Positions 10,646-20,290 are shown, numbered from the stretch's first letter. The stretch is DNA of 50,837 nucleotides from an uncultured beta proteobacterium (GCA_903920695.1 CAIXNB010000154.1:1-50837), one strand, 5' to 3'. Numbers and translations: made by a program. Notes: a model not told the origin generated them from the sequence alone.

Positions 10646-11524
10646 ATGAGCGTCACCGGAGCCGGGATACCGGCGCAGCACGCTGCGCCGATTCCGACCC
10701 TGCTGCGGGCACCACCTGGCTGGCGCAGCATCGATTTCATTTCCGACCTGCATCTCCAGGCCAGCGACAGCGCCACCTTTGACGCCTGGCAGCATTTCAT
10801 GCAGCGCACAGCAGCCGATGCCGTGTTCATTCTGGGTGATCTGTTTGAAGTCTGGGTCGGTGACGATGTGCTCCATGGCAGCACCCCTGATCCGGCCGCC
10901 GGCGTCGGCAACCCGGTCTTGAATTTCGAAGCGCGTTGCGCGCAGGTACTGCAAGCTACCGCCAAGCGAATTGCCATCTTCTTCATGCACGGCAATCGCG
11001 ATTTTCTGTTGGGCTCGGCCTTTGCCAAGGCCTGCGGCATCACGCTACTGAATGACCCCTCGGTGCTTGACTTTGCCGGCCAGCGCTGGCTGCTCTCGCA
11101 TGGCGATGCGCTGTGCCTGGACGATACCGACTACATGCGGTTTCGCGCCCAGGTGCGCAGCGCGCAATGGCAGCACGATTTTCTGGGTCAGCCGCTGTCG
11201 CAACGCCTGGCGCTGGCGCGCACCATGCGTGAACAGAGTGAAGCCCGTCGAAACGGTGATTTGGCAAACGACATGACACTGGTCGACCTGGACCGCACCG
11301 CCACGTGTGACTGGCTGCTCGCCGCGCAAGCCAACACCTTGATTCATGGTCACACGCATCGGCCTGCGCAGCACGACCTGGCGCCGGGCCTGCGCCGCAT
11401 CGTGCTGAGTGACTGGGACGCCAGCGCCACGCCGATCCGGGCCGAAGTCCTGCGCCTGAGCGCCACTCCTTCAAATCAGCTGGGTCAGGTCAACGTGCAA
11501 CGCCTGGCAGCGCAAGGCGCCTAA
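10646..11524 (+). CDS. lpxH: UDP-2,3-diacylglucosamine diphosphatase
   Basis: LpxH hydrolyses UDP-2,3-diacylglucosamine to lipid X, a step in lipid A synthesis at the inner membrane. The metallophosphatase ligands are all present: ISDLHL, GDLFEVWVGDD, HGNRDF, SHGD and HGHTHRP. At 292 residues it is longer than the E. coli enzyme (240); the excess is an N-terminal tail of about 25 residues and a C-terminal tail. It follows ppiB by 1 base, so it is cotranscribed. Its last 4 bases overlap the end of the convergent HD-GYP gene. Confidence 0.93.
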   Translation: MSVTGAGIPAQHAAPIPTLLRAPPGWRSIDFISDLHLQASDSATFDAWQHFMQRTAADAVFILGDLFEVWVGDDVLHGSTPDPAAGVGNPVLNFEARCAQVLQATAKRIAIFFMHGNRDFLLGSAFAKACGITLLNDPSVLDFAGQRWLLSHGDALCLDDTDYMRFRAQVRSAQWQHDFLGQPLSQRLALARTMREQSEARRNGDLANDMTLVDLDRTATCDWLLAAQANTLIHGHTHRPAQHDLAPGLRRIVLSDWDASATPIRAEVLRLSATPSNQLGQVNVQRLAAQGA

Positions 11525-13128
11525 AGTTTGATCTCGTCTATTTGCCAGGGATCGACAAACTTTTCGGCATAGCGCCTGTAGATGTCCTGCTGCACAAAAA
11601 TATCGAATAGATCAGGGTCAATATGACCATTGGCCTTGAATTTCTCCATGATGCCAATGGCCTGCGACAGCTTCATCCCAGGCTTGTACGGACGGTCGGT
11701 TGCCATCAACGCTTCAAAGATGTCGGCAATACCCATGGCGCGCGCCTGTACCGACAATTGCTCGCGCTTGAGGCCCCGTGGATAACCTTTGCCGTCCACG
11801 CGCTCGTGGTGACCACCGGCGTACTCTGGCACATTTTTGAGATGTTTGGGCCAGGGCAACTGCTCGAGCATCTTGATCGTGGCGACGATGTGATGGTTGA
11901 TAGTTTCGCGTTCAGCCGGCGTCAGCGTACCGGCCCGGATGCTGAGATTTTCAAGTTCATCGGCGCTGAGAAATGCCGACTCAAGGCCATCCGGATCGCG
12001 CCAGACACGCTGCGTTCCGATCACACGCACGCGCTCCAGCGCACTCTGGCTCATGGTCTCACTGCCGACGTTGGTGGAGCGAAGAAAGCTGCGATCAGCA
12101 TCAATGGCATCGAGCACCGCCTGCTGACCGGCGATCACAGCCGCTTCCGCGCGTGGATCGACGCAGGGTCGCAAGGCCAGTTGCTGACGCAGTACCTGCA
12201 GTTCAGCATCGCGCTTGAGTACCTCAAAACGGGTGTCGATCAGATGCACCCGGTCGAACAGGGTCTGCAGCTTGGTCGACTTGTCCACCACATGCACCGG
12301 CGTCGTGATCTTGCCGCAATCGTGCAGCATGCCGGCAATCTTGAGCTCGTAGCGGTCGCGCTCACTCATGGTGAACGCTGCCAGCGGCCCTTCGGTCGTG
12401 GCCGCCGCCGCGTCAGCCAGCATCATGGTCAATTCCGGCACGCGCTGACAATGCCCACCAGTATGCGGCGATTTGTCATCAATCGCCAGATTGATCAAAT
12501 TGATGAAGGATTCAAACAGCTCTTCGAGCTGCGTCATCAGCAAGCGGTTACTCAGGGCAATGGCGGCCTGCGACGCCAAGGACTCTGCCAGCTGTTGATC
12601 AGCCGTTGAGAAGCGCACCAACTCGTTGCTGCCCGGTCGCTGCGCGTTGATGAGTTGCAGTACGCCGATCACGTCGCCCTCATGGCTCTTCATCGGCACC
12701 GCAAGAAAGGACTGCGAGCGATAGCCGGTGCGATCATCAAAGAGCCGTGTGCCGGAAAAGTCGAAATTGGGCTCGGTGTAGGCGTCAACAATATTGACTG
12801 TTTCAACGTGGATTGCCGCGTAGGCCGCCACCAGCGAGTCGTTGGGCATGCCGTTGGCGTCGCGTAGCGGCAGATCAGGAAAATTGATCGGACTGCCCGA
12901 GGTGCCGCCCATTGCAATCTGCAGTGAGTCGGTCCGCAACATCTCAAAACGCAGCGTCTGCCCATCCTCCAGCATGCGATACAGCGTGCCGCCATCGGCG
13001 TTCGTGATGGTCTTAGCCGCCAGCAGGATGCCTTCGAGCAGACGCGTGATGTCACGCTCCCTGGACAGCGAGGTACCGATGTCATTGAGCTGCTCAAGGC
13101 GCTTGAGCAGGTTGTCGGCAGAATCCAT
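11521..13128 (-). CDS. GAF/HD-GYP domain phosphodiesterase
   Basis: This 535-residue protein is a likely cyclic di-GMP phosphodiesterase. A GAF sensor domain fills about residues 25-200. The HD-GYP domain follows, with the metal motif HDCGK at about 269-273, HH near 412, HHERVDGKGYP near 440 and a conserved GIADIFEALMATDRPYK segment. Unusually, about 115 residues separate the HDxGK motif from the next conserved block, more than in typical HD-GYP proteins. There is no signal peptide or membrane segment, so it should be cytosolic. I chose ATG at 13128 because AAGGGG lies 5 bases upstream; a GTG at 13134 is also possible. The GAF ligand is unknown. Confidence 0.88.
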   Translation of the reverse strand: MDSADNLLKRLEQLNDIGTSLSRERDITRLLEGILLAAKTITNADGGTLYRMLEDGQTLRFEMLRTDSLQIAMGGTSGSPINFPDLPLRDANGMPNDSLVAAYAAIHVETVNIVDAYTEPNFDFSGTRLFDDRTGYRSQSFLAVPMKSHEGDVIGVLQLINAQRPGSNELVRFSTADQQLAESLASQAAIALSNRLLMTQLEELFESFINLINLAIDDKSPHTGGHCQRVPELTMMLADAAAATTEGPLAAFTMSERDRYELKIAGMLHDCGKITTPVHVVDKSTKLQTLFDRVHLIDTRFEVLKRDAELQVLRQQLALRPCVDPRAEAAVIAGQQAVLDAIDADRSFLRSTNVGSETMSQSALERVRVIGTQRVWRDPDGLESAFLSADELENLSIRAGTLTPAERETINHHIVATIKMLEQLPWPKHLKNVPEYAGGHHERVDGKGYPRGLKREQLSVQARAMGIADIFEALMATDRPYKPGMKLSQAIGIMEKFKANGHIDPDLFDIFVQQDIYRRYAEKFVDPWQIDEIKL

Positions 13129-13202
13129 TGGCACCCCTTCTCGTCAAGTGTAGATGCGCGGGACGGCATGTCGGATCCGTCCCCAACGGATCGCTTTGCA
13201 GG

Positions 13203-13220
13203 CCGGACTTCTCAGTCCGG
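13203..13220 (-). terminator. Short hairpin after the DUF349 gene
   Basis: CCGGACT and AGTCCGG form a perfect 7-bp stem with a TCTC loop, 10 bases beyond the DUF349 stop codon. No T run follows on either strand, so intrinsic termination is uncertain. Confidence 0.35.
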
Positions 13221-13230
13221 GTTCAACCGA

Positions 13231-15993
13231 TTATGGCTTCAACAACACCTTGAGCACATTTTGCAGCCGACGCGCTACAGCAACGTCATATGCAGTGGTC
13301 AAGACGCCGGCAGCATCCTGGCCCCAGGTTTGGACCGGCGCCGGATCATTACGCCGGGTCAGCAACTGCAATTGCAAGGCGCGTCGCGCATTCAGGTGTT
13401 CTGCTGCTGTCGGCAGCTCCGAGGCCATCTCTAGTCGCAACAGGGCAACAGCGGCATCACCGCCCGGCGCCTGCGTCAAAGCTTTAACCCAGGCGCCGCG
13501 GGTGACCGGTGTCACGCGGCTGCCCAAGTCCTGCACCGATGGCACCTCGGCGCCATCGCGCTGCTCCCAGGCCGCCAGCAGCTGGGTCAGAGCCTCGCCG
13601 TGCGCCTGCGCTGCAAGCTTTTTCAAGGCAAACTGGGCATGTTCAACGGCGTCACGTTGGGCTCGAAATGCGGTATCGCCCAAACGCGGCGCTTCCTGCC
13701 AGCCGCCGGCGGCACCATCACGACCGTCGCGGCGTGGGGCTCGATCATCGGGCCGCGCACCAAATTTATCGTCACGCGGACCGCGCGGCCGATCTCGCGT
13801 GCTGTCTCGGCCACCTTCCTTGCGGTCGCCAAAACGGGCGCCGCGGCCAACCGGTGCCGTCTCTGCTTTCTTCATACCGGGCCGGTCATCGCCGCGTACC
13901 GCGATCACGGGCTTGGGCGCCGGTTTGGGCGCCAACGCAGGCTCCACGGCAAGTTCTTCCTGCGGCGTCGCCTCAACATCGCTTGACGCAACGGCTTGCG
14001 GCGTTGGTGCCGCGTCCTGCCCGGATTCGACGGCTGCTACGACTGTGCCCAACTCGGTCGTGGCAACCGCTACCGCCGCTTTGGCCTGAGCCTGGCCGCG
14101 CAGGGCCGCATCAAGGGCACTCATCGCACTGCGAATGCGCGCCGCATCCCCGGCCGAATTGGCGGCCTCAAGCGCTTTGGCAGCGTCAAGCACCAGGCGA
14201 TCACGCTCGCCCAGCGCAGCATCGGCTTTCTCGCGCTCGGCCGTCTTGCGATTGAAAGCGTCGTCAATCGGTTTACGAAATGCGTCCCACAGTTTTTGTT
14301 CATGGCGGCGCTCCATTGGCACGCGATGCGCCTCGGCTTGCCAGCGCTGCTGCAGTGCCTTGACGGCGTCGATGCGCAACTCGGGTGCTTCACCCAGAAC
14401 CCGGGCCTCTTCAATCATGGCCTGGCGCAGCGCCAGACTGCTCTTTTGCATGGCTTCCAGCGGAGCCGCAGCGGCATTGATGGCAGCTTTCCAGAGCGGC
14501 TGGAGTTCGGCAAACATTTTTTCACCCACATGCCCGCCGTCACGCCAGCGGTCGCCGAATTGGTGCAGAACCCGGTTGAATCCCTTCCAGTCATCGTCCC
14601 GCGCTGTTGCATTGTCAGCAGCCCAGGCCTTGATCTCTTCGATCAGTGCCATGCGCTGGGCCCGGTGCTCAGCCGCCTCGGCTTTGACCTTTTCAAGCCA
14701 GACTTCCACCACCTTGTGGGCCTCGTTGCAGGCATCGTCGAAGCGCTTCCACAGCCCATGGTTGGGCACACCGCCCTGGTCGGTCTGCTTCCACTGTTCA
14801 CGCAGGGCGCGCAGGCTCTCCTGCATCTTGCGCCCGCCAATGGCCTGCCCTTCCGGCCGGTTCAGCAAACCTTCGGCCTTGACCATCAACTCTTCGCGCA
14901 GTTGGTCGGCGCGCCAACGCTGCCAGCCCTCGAGTTCACCAGCGGCGGCGAGTGCGGCATGGGCTTGGTTCTCCAGCTTGTCATCGATGATTTTGCCAAA
15001 TTCCTTGAGCGCGTTGCGCAGGGCGGCGGCCGCACCGGCACTGGCCTTCCCGTGTCCTTCGGCAACTTCCTGCTCCACCTTTTGCAGCGCCTCGGTCACG
15101 GAGGTTACGGCGCGCGCCTTTACTTCGGGGTCGATCGCGGGACGTTTGGGTCGCGGCGCCGCTTCGATCGGCACGCCACGTCCTGCGCGCAACTCGTCAG
15201 CCCACACCAGCACAGGCGGCAAGGGCGCTGCCGTGTCACTGGCGGCGGCAACCGCCAGAGCCAACGCCGCCCGGAAAGCATCCCAGACAACCAGCAACTG
15301 ACCACGCGAGGCATCGAGTAGGGTCGGGAACTTGGCCTCGACACTGAGCCAGTTGGCGTCATTCAACAAGGAGCTTGCCTGTGCCTGCCAATGGTCCACA
15401 TCCGCCTGCAAGGCATCAAGGAGTGTCAGCGCATCGTGCCACGACTTGGTCGAGAGCACTTCAATGCGCTGCGCCAGCAACACCGCTGCCTCGCGCTGCA
15501 CTTGAACCCGATGCTGCAGGTCCTCAATCACCTTGACCCGGTCACCGAGTTGACTCTTGAGCGTCGACAACGGCTCCTTGCTCAACGGTGCACCCGCTCT
15601 GGCAGCGTCCCGCTGCCACGCCATGGCATCGGCAATGTTGAGCTTGGACACAGCCAGCAGCGCCTGCGCCTTCTCAGCCCACTCCTGCGCAATCGATTCC
15701 TGCCCCTTGCTGCGCTTGATTTCATCGAGCTTCTCGCGCAAGAGTTTGGCCGCCCCTTTGTCTTTGCCGCTCAGTTCCTTGAACACGGCCTGCATTTGCT
15801 CCGCAGTGGGCGCGCTGATCAGCCACTCACGGATTCGCGCCGTTCGTTCACTGGACGTGTGCGCAGAAAATGCCCCTCCAGTCAGCGCATCCAATGGATG
15901 GGGTTCGTTTGTTTTGGCCGGAATTTGTGTCACTTCGGGGGCTGGGGCAGTTTTGTTGAGAGCAGAGAAAGGGAACATGGATCGCACAAACAT
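13231..15993 (-). CDS. DUF349 domain-containing coiled-coil protein
   Basis: This 920-residue, mostly helical, highly charged protein has at least three DUF349 segments, at about residues 385-435, 465-510 and 540-585. Each shows the Trp-rich pattern LREQW, LWKRF or LWDAF spaced along helices. A disordered basic stretch rich in Arg, Asp and Gly lies near 730-790, before a helical C-terminus. No enzyme motif, signal peptide or membrane segment is visible. The molecular function of DUF349 proteins is not established to my knowledge; the RGG-like basic tract suggests nucleic acid contact, which is inference. The start is 15993 or, with equal support, 15978. A structured leader and a promoter lie upstream on the same strand. 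Confidence 0.85.
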   Translation of the reverse strand: MFVRSMFPFSALNKTAPAPEVTQIPAKTNEPHPLDALTGGAFSAHTSSERTARIREWLISAPTAEQMQAVFKELSGKDKGAAKLLREKLDEIKRSKGQESIAQEWAEKAQALLAVSKLNIADAMAWQRDAARAGAPLSKEPLSTLKSQLGDRVKVIEDLQHRVQVQREAAVLLAQRIEVLSTKSWHDALTLLDALQADVDHWQAQASSLLNDANWLSVEAKFPTLLDASRGQLLVVWDAFRAALALAVAAASDTAAPLPPVLVWADELRAGRGVPIEAAPRPKRPAIDPEVKARAVTSVTEALQKVEQEVAEGHGKASAGAAAALRNALKEFGKIIDDKLENQAHAALAAAGELEGWQRWRADQLREELMVKAEGLLNRPEGQAIGGRKMQESLRALREQWKQTDQGGVPNHGLWKRFDDACNEAHKVVEVWLEKVKAEAAEHRAQRMALIEEIKAWAADNATARDDDWKGFNRVLHQFGDRWRDGGHVGEKMFAELQPLWKAAINAAAAPLEAMQKSSLALRQAMIEEARVLGEAPELRIDAVKALQQRWQAEAHRVPMERRHEQKLWDAFRKPIDDAFNRKTAEREKADAALGERDRLVLDAAKALEAANSAGDAARIRSAMSALDAALRGQAQAKAAVAVATTELGTVVAAVESGQDAAPTPQAVASSDVEATPQEELAVEPALAPKPAPKPVIAVRGDDRPGMKKAETAPVGRGARFGDRKEGGRDSTRDRPRGPRDDKFGARPDDRAPRRDGRDGAAGGWQEAPRLGDTAFRAQRDAVEHAQFALKKLAAQAHGEALTQLLAAWEQRDGAEVPSVQDLGSRVTPVTRGAWVKALTQAPGGDAAVALLRLEMASELPTAAEHLNARRALQLQLLTRRNDPAPVQTWGQDAAGVLTTAYDVAVARRLQNVLKVLLKP

Positions 15994-16059
15994 GAAGAAG
16001 GAGCCCGGCCGAACACGGTAGGGTTGAGTCGCTATTTTCGCCGCAATTTTCCCGATCCG

Positions 16060-16282
16060 GCAACAAAATGACGAAAGCCCGGTCGGGTTGGCTTAACGCC
16101 AGACCGCCGGGCTTGACAGCTGACACGAGGTCCATGCTGTCAGGGCTCGCGCGATGGGAGGGTAAAGTCCCAAGGCGCTGGGAGGCAATAGATTGCCGCC
16201 ACGAATTGCCGGGGCCGCTTTATCACTGCTACCCCAAGGTAGGGACTGGCTACTGCCGACAGGTGCCTATCGGATGACAGGC
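16060..16282 (-). ncRNA. Candidate structured RNA or leader upstream of the DUF349 gene
   Basis: On the minus strand this gene-free stretch folds into many perfectly paired stems. There is an outer stem CTGTCA/TGACAG (16275-16280 with 16137-16142), a hairpin CCGA-AGG/CCT-TCGG (16256-16273), a stem AGTCCC/GGGACT (16242-16247 with 16166-16171) enclosing CTACC/GGTAG and GGCAA/TTGCC hairpins, a hairpin TGACAGC/GCTGTCA (16114-16142), and a final terminator-like hairpin. The outer stem and the TGACAGC hairpin use the same bases, so they exclude each other. A promoter with 17-bp spacing lies immediately upstream. It matches none of 6S RNA, RNase P RNA, tmRNA, SRP RNA or the riboswitches I can recall. 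It could be an independent small RNA or a switchable leader of the DUF349 gene. Confidence 0.55.
16075..16114 (-). terminator. Strong hairpin at the 3' end of the candidate RNA
   Basis: AAGCCCGG and CCGGGCTT form an 8-bp outer stem, extended by inner GGT/ACC and TGGC/GCCA pairings around a GTTAA loop. On the minus strand it is followed by TTCGTCATTTTG, a broken T-rich tail. It may act as a weak terminator or attenuator about 80-95 bases before the DUF349 start codon. Confidence 0.55.
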
Positions 16283-16284
16283 AA

Positions 16285-16362
16285 ACCAAGTCTAGAAAGA
16301 ATGTTCAAAAAATTCAAATTCAAATACAGAATAAAGAATTAATTTGATATGGTTGACTTGGT
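16285..16362. promoter_or_regulatory. Inverted repeat spanning the divergent promoters
   Basis: ACCAAGTC (16285-16292) and GACTTGGT (16355-16362) are perfect inverted 8-mers about 62 bases apart. One overlaps the minus-strand -10 box and the other abuts TATAAT (16364-16369) facing the transglycosylase. Further copies of CAAGTCTAG or CAAGTCT occur at 16397-16405 and 16441-16447. This may be an operator shared by both promoters; no regulator is known. Confidence 0.35.
16289..16317 (-). promoter_or_regulatory. Promoter for the candidate RNA and DUF349 gene
   Basis: On the minus strand, -35 TTGAAT (16312-16317) and -10 TAGACT (16289-16294) are spaced by exactly 17 bases. Transcription would begin near 16282, which is the base of the outer stem of the folded RNA. 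The surrounding 80 bases are distinctly AT-rich compared with the rest of the window. Confidence 0.6.
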
Positions 16363-16363
16363 A

Positions 16364-16568
16364 TATAATGGCAACCTAGAATCCGCCCATCCCAATCAAG
16401 TCTAGGGATAACCCGAATCCGCTGCCGAACCCGGCATATTCAAGTCTCTGCAAAACACGGTTAGATCACGCAGGATATTGATAGCGTACCAACCCAAACG
16501 AGGTGCTACACCTGTTGCCGCATTGCATGCCGTGCACCACAAAAGCCCGCGCGAACGAAGGAAGAGCT
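16364..16568 (+). promoter_or_regulatory. Promoter -10 box and long 5' leader of the transglycosylase gene
   Basis: A perfect TATAAT at 16364-16369 is the likely -10 box. The best -35 candidate, TTGATA at 16344-16349, is only 14 bases away, so an activator may be needed. The leader of about 190 bases up to the start codon contains no open reading frame or riboswitch I can name. A ribosome binding site GGAAGAG precedes the ATG. Confidence 0.4.
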
Positions 16569-17381
16569 ATGACAGCGTCAAAAAAAATTACCTTGGGCTT
16601 GCGAACTTTCGCAACTGACATCGCCCAGGGCTTCTTTGAAATCACACACAACGGTTTTGCCCTGGTAGGGTTGGCCGTCATATTTGCCGTCATTGCCCTG
16701 ACGGCCCGCCCCGAGTTGCGCCAGGTTGGCGAGATCCGCCTGTTCAGCTGGTTGCAAACACGCCAGATCGCGGTGACCGGTTCGGCCACTGAAATCGACG
16801 CGGTTGACCGCGCCACTGCAAGCAACCCGCAGGACTTGCCAAAACAGCAAGCTGCAATTGCCTACTGGCTCAGCAAGAAATACCGGATTGCGCCTGAACC
16901 CCTGAGCGCCCTGGTGACGGAAGCCTATGAAATCGGCACCCATACCAAGCTCGACCCGACCCTGATTCTGGCCGTCATGGCGGTGGAGTCGGGTTTTAAC
17001 CCGTTTGCCCAAAGCGCAGTGGGGGCACAAGGGCTGATGCAGGTCATGACCCAGGTGCACAGCGACAAATACGAAAACTTCGGTGGCAAATTGGCGGCGT
17101 TTGATCCTTTGACGAATCTGCGCGTTGGCGTCAAGGTGCTACAGGAATGCATCAGCCGCGCTGGCTCGCTTGAGGGTGGCCTGCGTTCCTATGTTGGTGC
17201 CGCCCACATCGAGGACGACGGCGGCTATGCTGGAAAAGTGATGGCCGAACATGCCCGGCTGCAATTGGTGGCCAAAGGTCGACAGGTTCCGCTGACCGCC
17301 AACCAGACCGTGGCAGCACCAGCTGCGTCCGGCCGATCAGATCACGGTCCTGATAAAGTGGCACTCCTTTCGCCATTCTGA
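16569..17381 (+). CDS. Membrane-anchored lytic transglycosylase (SLT domain)
   Basis: This predicted enzyme cleaves the glycan strands of peptidoglycan, leaving 1,6-anhydro-muramic ends. Of its 270 residues, one membrane helix (FALVGLAVIFAVIALTA, about residues 30-46) anchors it in the inner membrane. The SLT domain (about 115-230) contains AVMAVESGFNPFAQS with the catalytic Glu, then GAQGLMQVM, and the family's late motif around NLRVGVKVL. The C-terminal 45 residues look disordered. ATG at 16569 is chosen for its ribosome binding site. It precedes glyA by 39 bases on the same strand. Confidence 0.88.
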   Translation: MTASKKITLGLRTFATDIAQGFFEITHNGFALVGLAVIFAVIALTARPELRQVGEIRLFSWLQTRQIAVTGSATEIDAVDRATASNPQDLPKQQAAIAYWLSKKYRIAPEPLSALVTEAYEIGTHTKLDPTLILAVMAVESGFNPFAQSAVGAQGLMQVMTQVHSDKYENFGGKLAAFDPLTNLRVGVKVLQECISRAGSLEGGLRSYVGAAHIEDDGGYAGKVMAEHARLQLVAKGRQVPLTANQTVAAPAASGRSDHGPDKVALLSPF

Positions 17382-17420
17382 TTGTTTTTTCCCGCAGGCG
17401 TCACGCCTCCCTTTACATCC

Positions 17421-18665
17421 ATGTACAACCGAAACATCCTAATTGAGCAGACCGACCCGGAACTCTTTGCCGCTGTTCAAGCCGAAAACGCGCGCCAGGA
17501 ACATCACATTGAACTGATCGCCAGCGAAAACTACGCCTCACCCGCAGTCATGGCAGCCCAGGGCACGCAGCTCACCAATAAATATGCAGAAGGCTATCCC
17601 GGCAAGCGCTATTACGGCGGTTGCGAGTACGTGGACATTGCCGAACAGCTCGCGATTGACCGCGTTAAACAAATTTTTGGCGCCGATGCTGCCAACGTAC
17701 AGCCCCATTGCGGCGCTTCGGCCAACGAAGCGGTTTTCCTGGCTTTTCTCAAGCCCGGCGACACGATCATGGGCATGAGCCTGGCCGAAGGCGGCCACCT
17801 GACCCATGGCATGGCGCTCAACATGAGCGGCAAGTGGTTCAATGTCGTGTCCTATGGCCTGAACGACAAGGAAGAGATCGACTATGACGCCATGGAGCGC
17901 AAAGCCCATGAATCCAAACCCAAGCTGATCATCGCCGGCGCCTCGGCTTACAGTCTGCGCATCGATTTTGAGCGGTTTGCCAAGGTGGCGAAAGATGTCG
18001 GTGCCATTTTCATGGTGGACATGGCGCATTACGCCGGACTGATTGCCGCCGGTGTCTACCCCAACCCGGTGCCGCACGCCGACGTGGTCACTTCCACCAC
18101 CCACAAGAGCTTGCGCGGCCCACGCGGTGGCATCATCCTGATGAAGGCCCAACATGAGAAGGCCATCAACAGCGCCATCTTCCCTGGTCTGCAGGGCGGT
18201 CCGTTGATGCATGTGATTGCAGCCAAAGCAGTGGCGTTCAAGGAAGCCCTCGCGCCGGAATTCAAGGTTTATCAGCAGCAGGTGCTCAAGAACGCCAGCA
18301 TCGTGGCCGAAACGCTGACCCAGCGCGGGTTGCGCATCGTCAGCGGCCGTACCGAGAGCCATGTCATGCTGGTGGACCTGCGCGCCAAAGGCATCACCGG
18401 CAAGGAAGCCGAAGCGGTGCTTGGCAGCGCCCACATGACGATCAACAAGAACGCCATCCCGAACGACCCGGAGAAGCCAATGGTCACCAGCGGCGTGCGC
18501 ATTGGCACACCGGCTCTGACGACTCGTGGCTTCAAGGACGAAGAGTCGCGCCTGACCGCGAATTTGATCGCTGACGTGCTGGACAATCCAAGGGACACTG
18601 CCAACATTGAGGCGGTCCGGGCCAGGGTCAACAGCCTGACGGCGCGTTTCCCGGTCTACAAATAA
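17421..18665 (+). CDS. glyA: Serine hydroxymethyltransferase
   Basis: GlyA converts serine and tetrahydrofolate to glycine and 5,10-methylene-tetrahydrofolate, the main one-carbon source. The 414 residues match the usual length. Motifs are [31 protein letters not shown] and the PLP-lysine site [15 protein letters not shown]. The start at 17421 gives the conserved [16 protein letters not shown] beginning and excludes 13 upstream codons that fall in the intergenic region. nrdR follows 10 bases downstream, a common glyA-nrdR pairing in this group. Confidence 0.97.
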   Translation: MYNRNILIEQTDPELFAAVQAENARQEHHIELIASENYASPAVMAAQGTQLTNKYAEGYPGKRYYGGCEYVDIAEQLAIDRVKQIFGADAANVQPHCGASANEAVFLAFLKPGDTIMGMSLAEGGHLTHGMALNMSGKWFNVVSYGLNDKEEIDYDAMERKAHESKPKLIIAGASAYSLRIDFERFAKVAKDVGAIFMVDMAHYAGLIAAGVYPNPVPHADVVTSTTHKSLRGPRGGIILMKAQHEKAINSAIFPGLQGGPLMHVIAAKAVAFKEALAPEFKVYQQQVLKNASIVAETLTQRGLRIVSGRTESHVMLVDLRAKGITGKEAEAVLGSAHMTINKNAIPNDPEKPMVTSGVRIGTPALTTRGFKDEESRLTANLIADVLDNPRDTANIEAVRARVNSLTARFPVYK

Positions 18666-18675
18666 GCCAAGCTCG

Positions 18676-19125
18676 ATGAAATGCCCCTTCTGCAGCCATT
18701 CAGAAACCCAAGTAATGGAGACGCGGGTTGCTGAAGACGGGGACTTCATCCGGCGCAGGCGCCAGTGCGCTTCGTGCGAAAAGCGCTTCACTACTTACGA
18801 GCGACCCGACGTCACCTTCCCGGCAATCGTCAAGAAGGACGGGCGTCGCATCGAGTACGAACGCGCCAAGTTGCTGGCATCCATGAATCTGGCGCTGCGC
18901 AAGCGCCCAGTCAGCATTGAGCAGGTTGATGGTGCAGTCGAACGCATCGAAGAGAAATTACTCAACCTCGGGCTACGCGAGTTGCCCTCGACGCGTATTG
19001 GCGAACTGGTGATGCGCGAGTTGAAGAAACTCGACAAGGTCGCCTACGTCCGCTTTGCCAGCGTCTATCGCAGCTTTGAAGACATTGACGAATTCAAGAC
19101 ACTGGTCGACGAGGTACGGCGCTAA
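18676..19125 (+). CDS. nrdR: Transcriptional repressor NrdR
   Basis: NrdR represses ribonucleotide reductase genes in response to the nucleotide state of its ATP-cone. The 149-residue protein has a zinc ribbon (CPFC at residues 3-6 and CASC near 34) and an ATP-cone domain starting at [19 protein letters not shown]. Length and order are typical. It lies 10 bases after glyA and is probably cotranscribed. A GC hairpin lies just after it (19141-19154). Confidence 0.96.
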   Translation: MKCPFCSHSETQVMETRVAEDGDFIRRRRQCASCEKRFTTYERPDVTFPAIVKKDGRRIEYERAKLLASMNLALRKRPVSIEQVDGAVERIEEKLLNLGLRELPSTRIGELVMRELKKLDKVAYVRFASVYRSFEDIDEFKTLVDEVRR

Positions 19126-19140
19126 CCACCGACTGAAATT

Positions 19141-19154
19141 CCCCCGTTCGGGGG
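19141..19154 (+). terminator. Short GC hairpin after nrdR
   Basis: CCCCC-GTTC-GGGGG lies 16 bases after the nrdR stop. There is no T run behind it, so it may only weakly separate nrdR from the pilin operon. Confidence 0.35.
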
Positions 19155-19214
19155 ATGGGCAAAAGCCGCTAGCAGCCATATTATGCCCGGCATCGCTTCC
19201 CATAAGAGAACGCA

Positions 19215-19811
19215 ATGCAGGGACAACACGTTAGCGCATGCAGGAGCCCGGTTAGCCGCACCGACGATGCAATTGCCGCAGCGCCTTGGCTGGAACAAGG
19301 CAGCACTTTGCTGGAGTTGATGGTTGTGCTCGGCATTGTGGCGCTGACCATTGGCGCGGCCGCACCTTCACTTCTTGAATTTCAGGAACGCTACCGGCTG
19401 GAGGGCCGTGCCATTGAGCTGGTCACCGACCTTCACTATGTGCGCAGTGAAGCCCTGTCCCGTAACCAGGTCATGCGCATCAGTTTCAACAGCGACGCCG
19501 CAGGCAGCTGCTATGTATTGCATACGGGTGCAGCCGGTGACTGCCACTGCGACAGCAGCGGCACGGCGCTGTGCCAGGACACGGACAACTCAGTCGTCAA
19601 GAGCGTGGGCTTTGCGGCCGAGAGCGGAATCCGTCTACAGGCCAATGTTGCGTCCATGCTATTCGATCCAGGACGCGGCACGACGACACCGGCAGGCTCC
19701 GTTAACCTGATTGGAAGCAGCGGCAAGACCATCCGGCAGATCGTGAATATCACAGGCCGCACCCGCACCTGCTCACCCGAGGGGAGCGTTAGCGGATACA
19801 AGGCATGTTGA
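19215..19811 (+). CDS. Type IV minor pilin (FimT/GspH family)
   Basis: This is a prepilin-like protein of 198 residues. The class III signal is at residues 29-34: Gly29, then STLLE with the conserved Glu at +5 after cleavage, followed by the hydrophobic helix LMVVLGIVALTIGAAA. The leader of 29 residues is unusually long for type IVa pilins, but no in-frame ATG lies nearer. The globular part has Cys pairs including CHCDSSGTALC. It is the first gene of a five-gene minor pilin operon and probably helps prime pilus assembly. The next gene overlaps its end by 7 bases. Confidence 0.85.
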   Translation: MQGQHVSACRSPVSRTDDAIAAAPWLEQGSTLLELMVVLGIVALTIGAAAPSLLEFQERYRLEGRAIELVTDLHYVRSEALSRNQVMRISFNSDAAGSCYVLHTGAAGDCHCDSSGTALCQDTDNSVVKSVGFAAESGIRLQANVASMLFDPGRGTTTPAGSVNLIGSSGKTIRQIVNITGRTRTCSPEGSVSGYKAC

Positions 19812-20290
19812 AGTGGCGCCCCAGTTCAGTACCCATGACCACGCCAGAGCAGCTGCGGACGAGGTGGTACTCGCGCGGGCCCAATGGGTTCACCCTGCCC
19901 GAACTTCTGATTGTGGTCGCCATCATTGGCATACTGGCCAGCGTCGCCTATCCTTCCTACCTATCCCAGGTACGAAAAGGCAGACGCTCGGATGCCTTGC
20001 AAGGACTCGCCCAACTGCAGCAGGCACAGGAGCACTGGCGCGCCAACAACCCAAGCTACGCGCCCAACAGCCTCTTGACAACGGCCTGGCCCGAAGGGCT
20101 TGGCATTGCGTCAACGACAGCCGGCGCCTACTACACGCTGGCCATCGGCGAGGCCCCGAGCGGCACTGCTTATACCGCCAGCGCGGTGGCGCGCGACAGC
20201 CAAGCAGCGGACACCGGCTGCACCACGTTGACAGTAACAGTCGACAAGGGCACAGCGACCAACACGCCGGCACTATGCTGGAGTCGGTGA
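19805..20290 (+). CDS. Type IV pilin-like protein (PilE family)
   Basis: This 161-residue protein has a standard prepilin peptidase site, Gly28 before FTLPELLIVVAIIGILA, with Glu at +5. The helical spine is followed by a globular domain ending with two Cys (GCTTLTV and ALCWSR) that probably form the C-terminal disulphide loop. Position inside the minor pilin operon and length point to a PilE-type minor pilin rather than the major subunit. ATG at 19805 overlaps fimT; an ATG at 19838 would give a shorter leader. Its stop overlaps the pilW start by 1 base. Confidence 0.85.
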   Translation: MLKWRPSSVPMTTPEQLRTRWYSRGPNGFTLPELLIVVAIIGILASVAYPSYLSQVRKGRRSDALQGLAQLQQAQEHWRANNPSYAPNSLLTTAWPEGLGIASTTAGAYYTLAIGEAPSGTAYTASAVARDSQAADTGCTTLTVTVDKGTATNTPALCWSR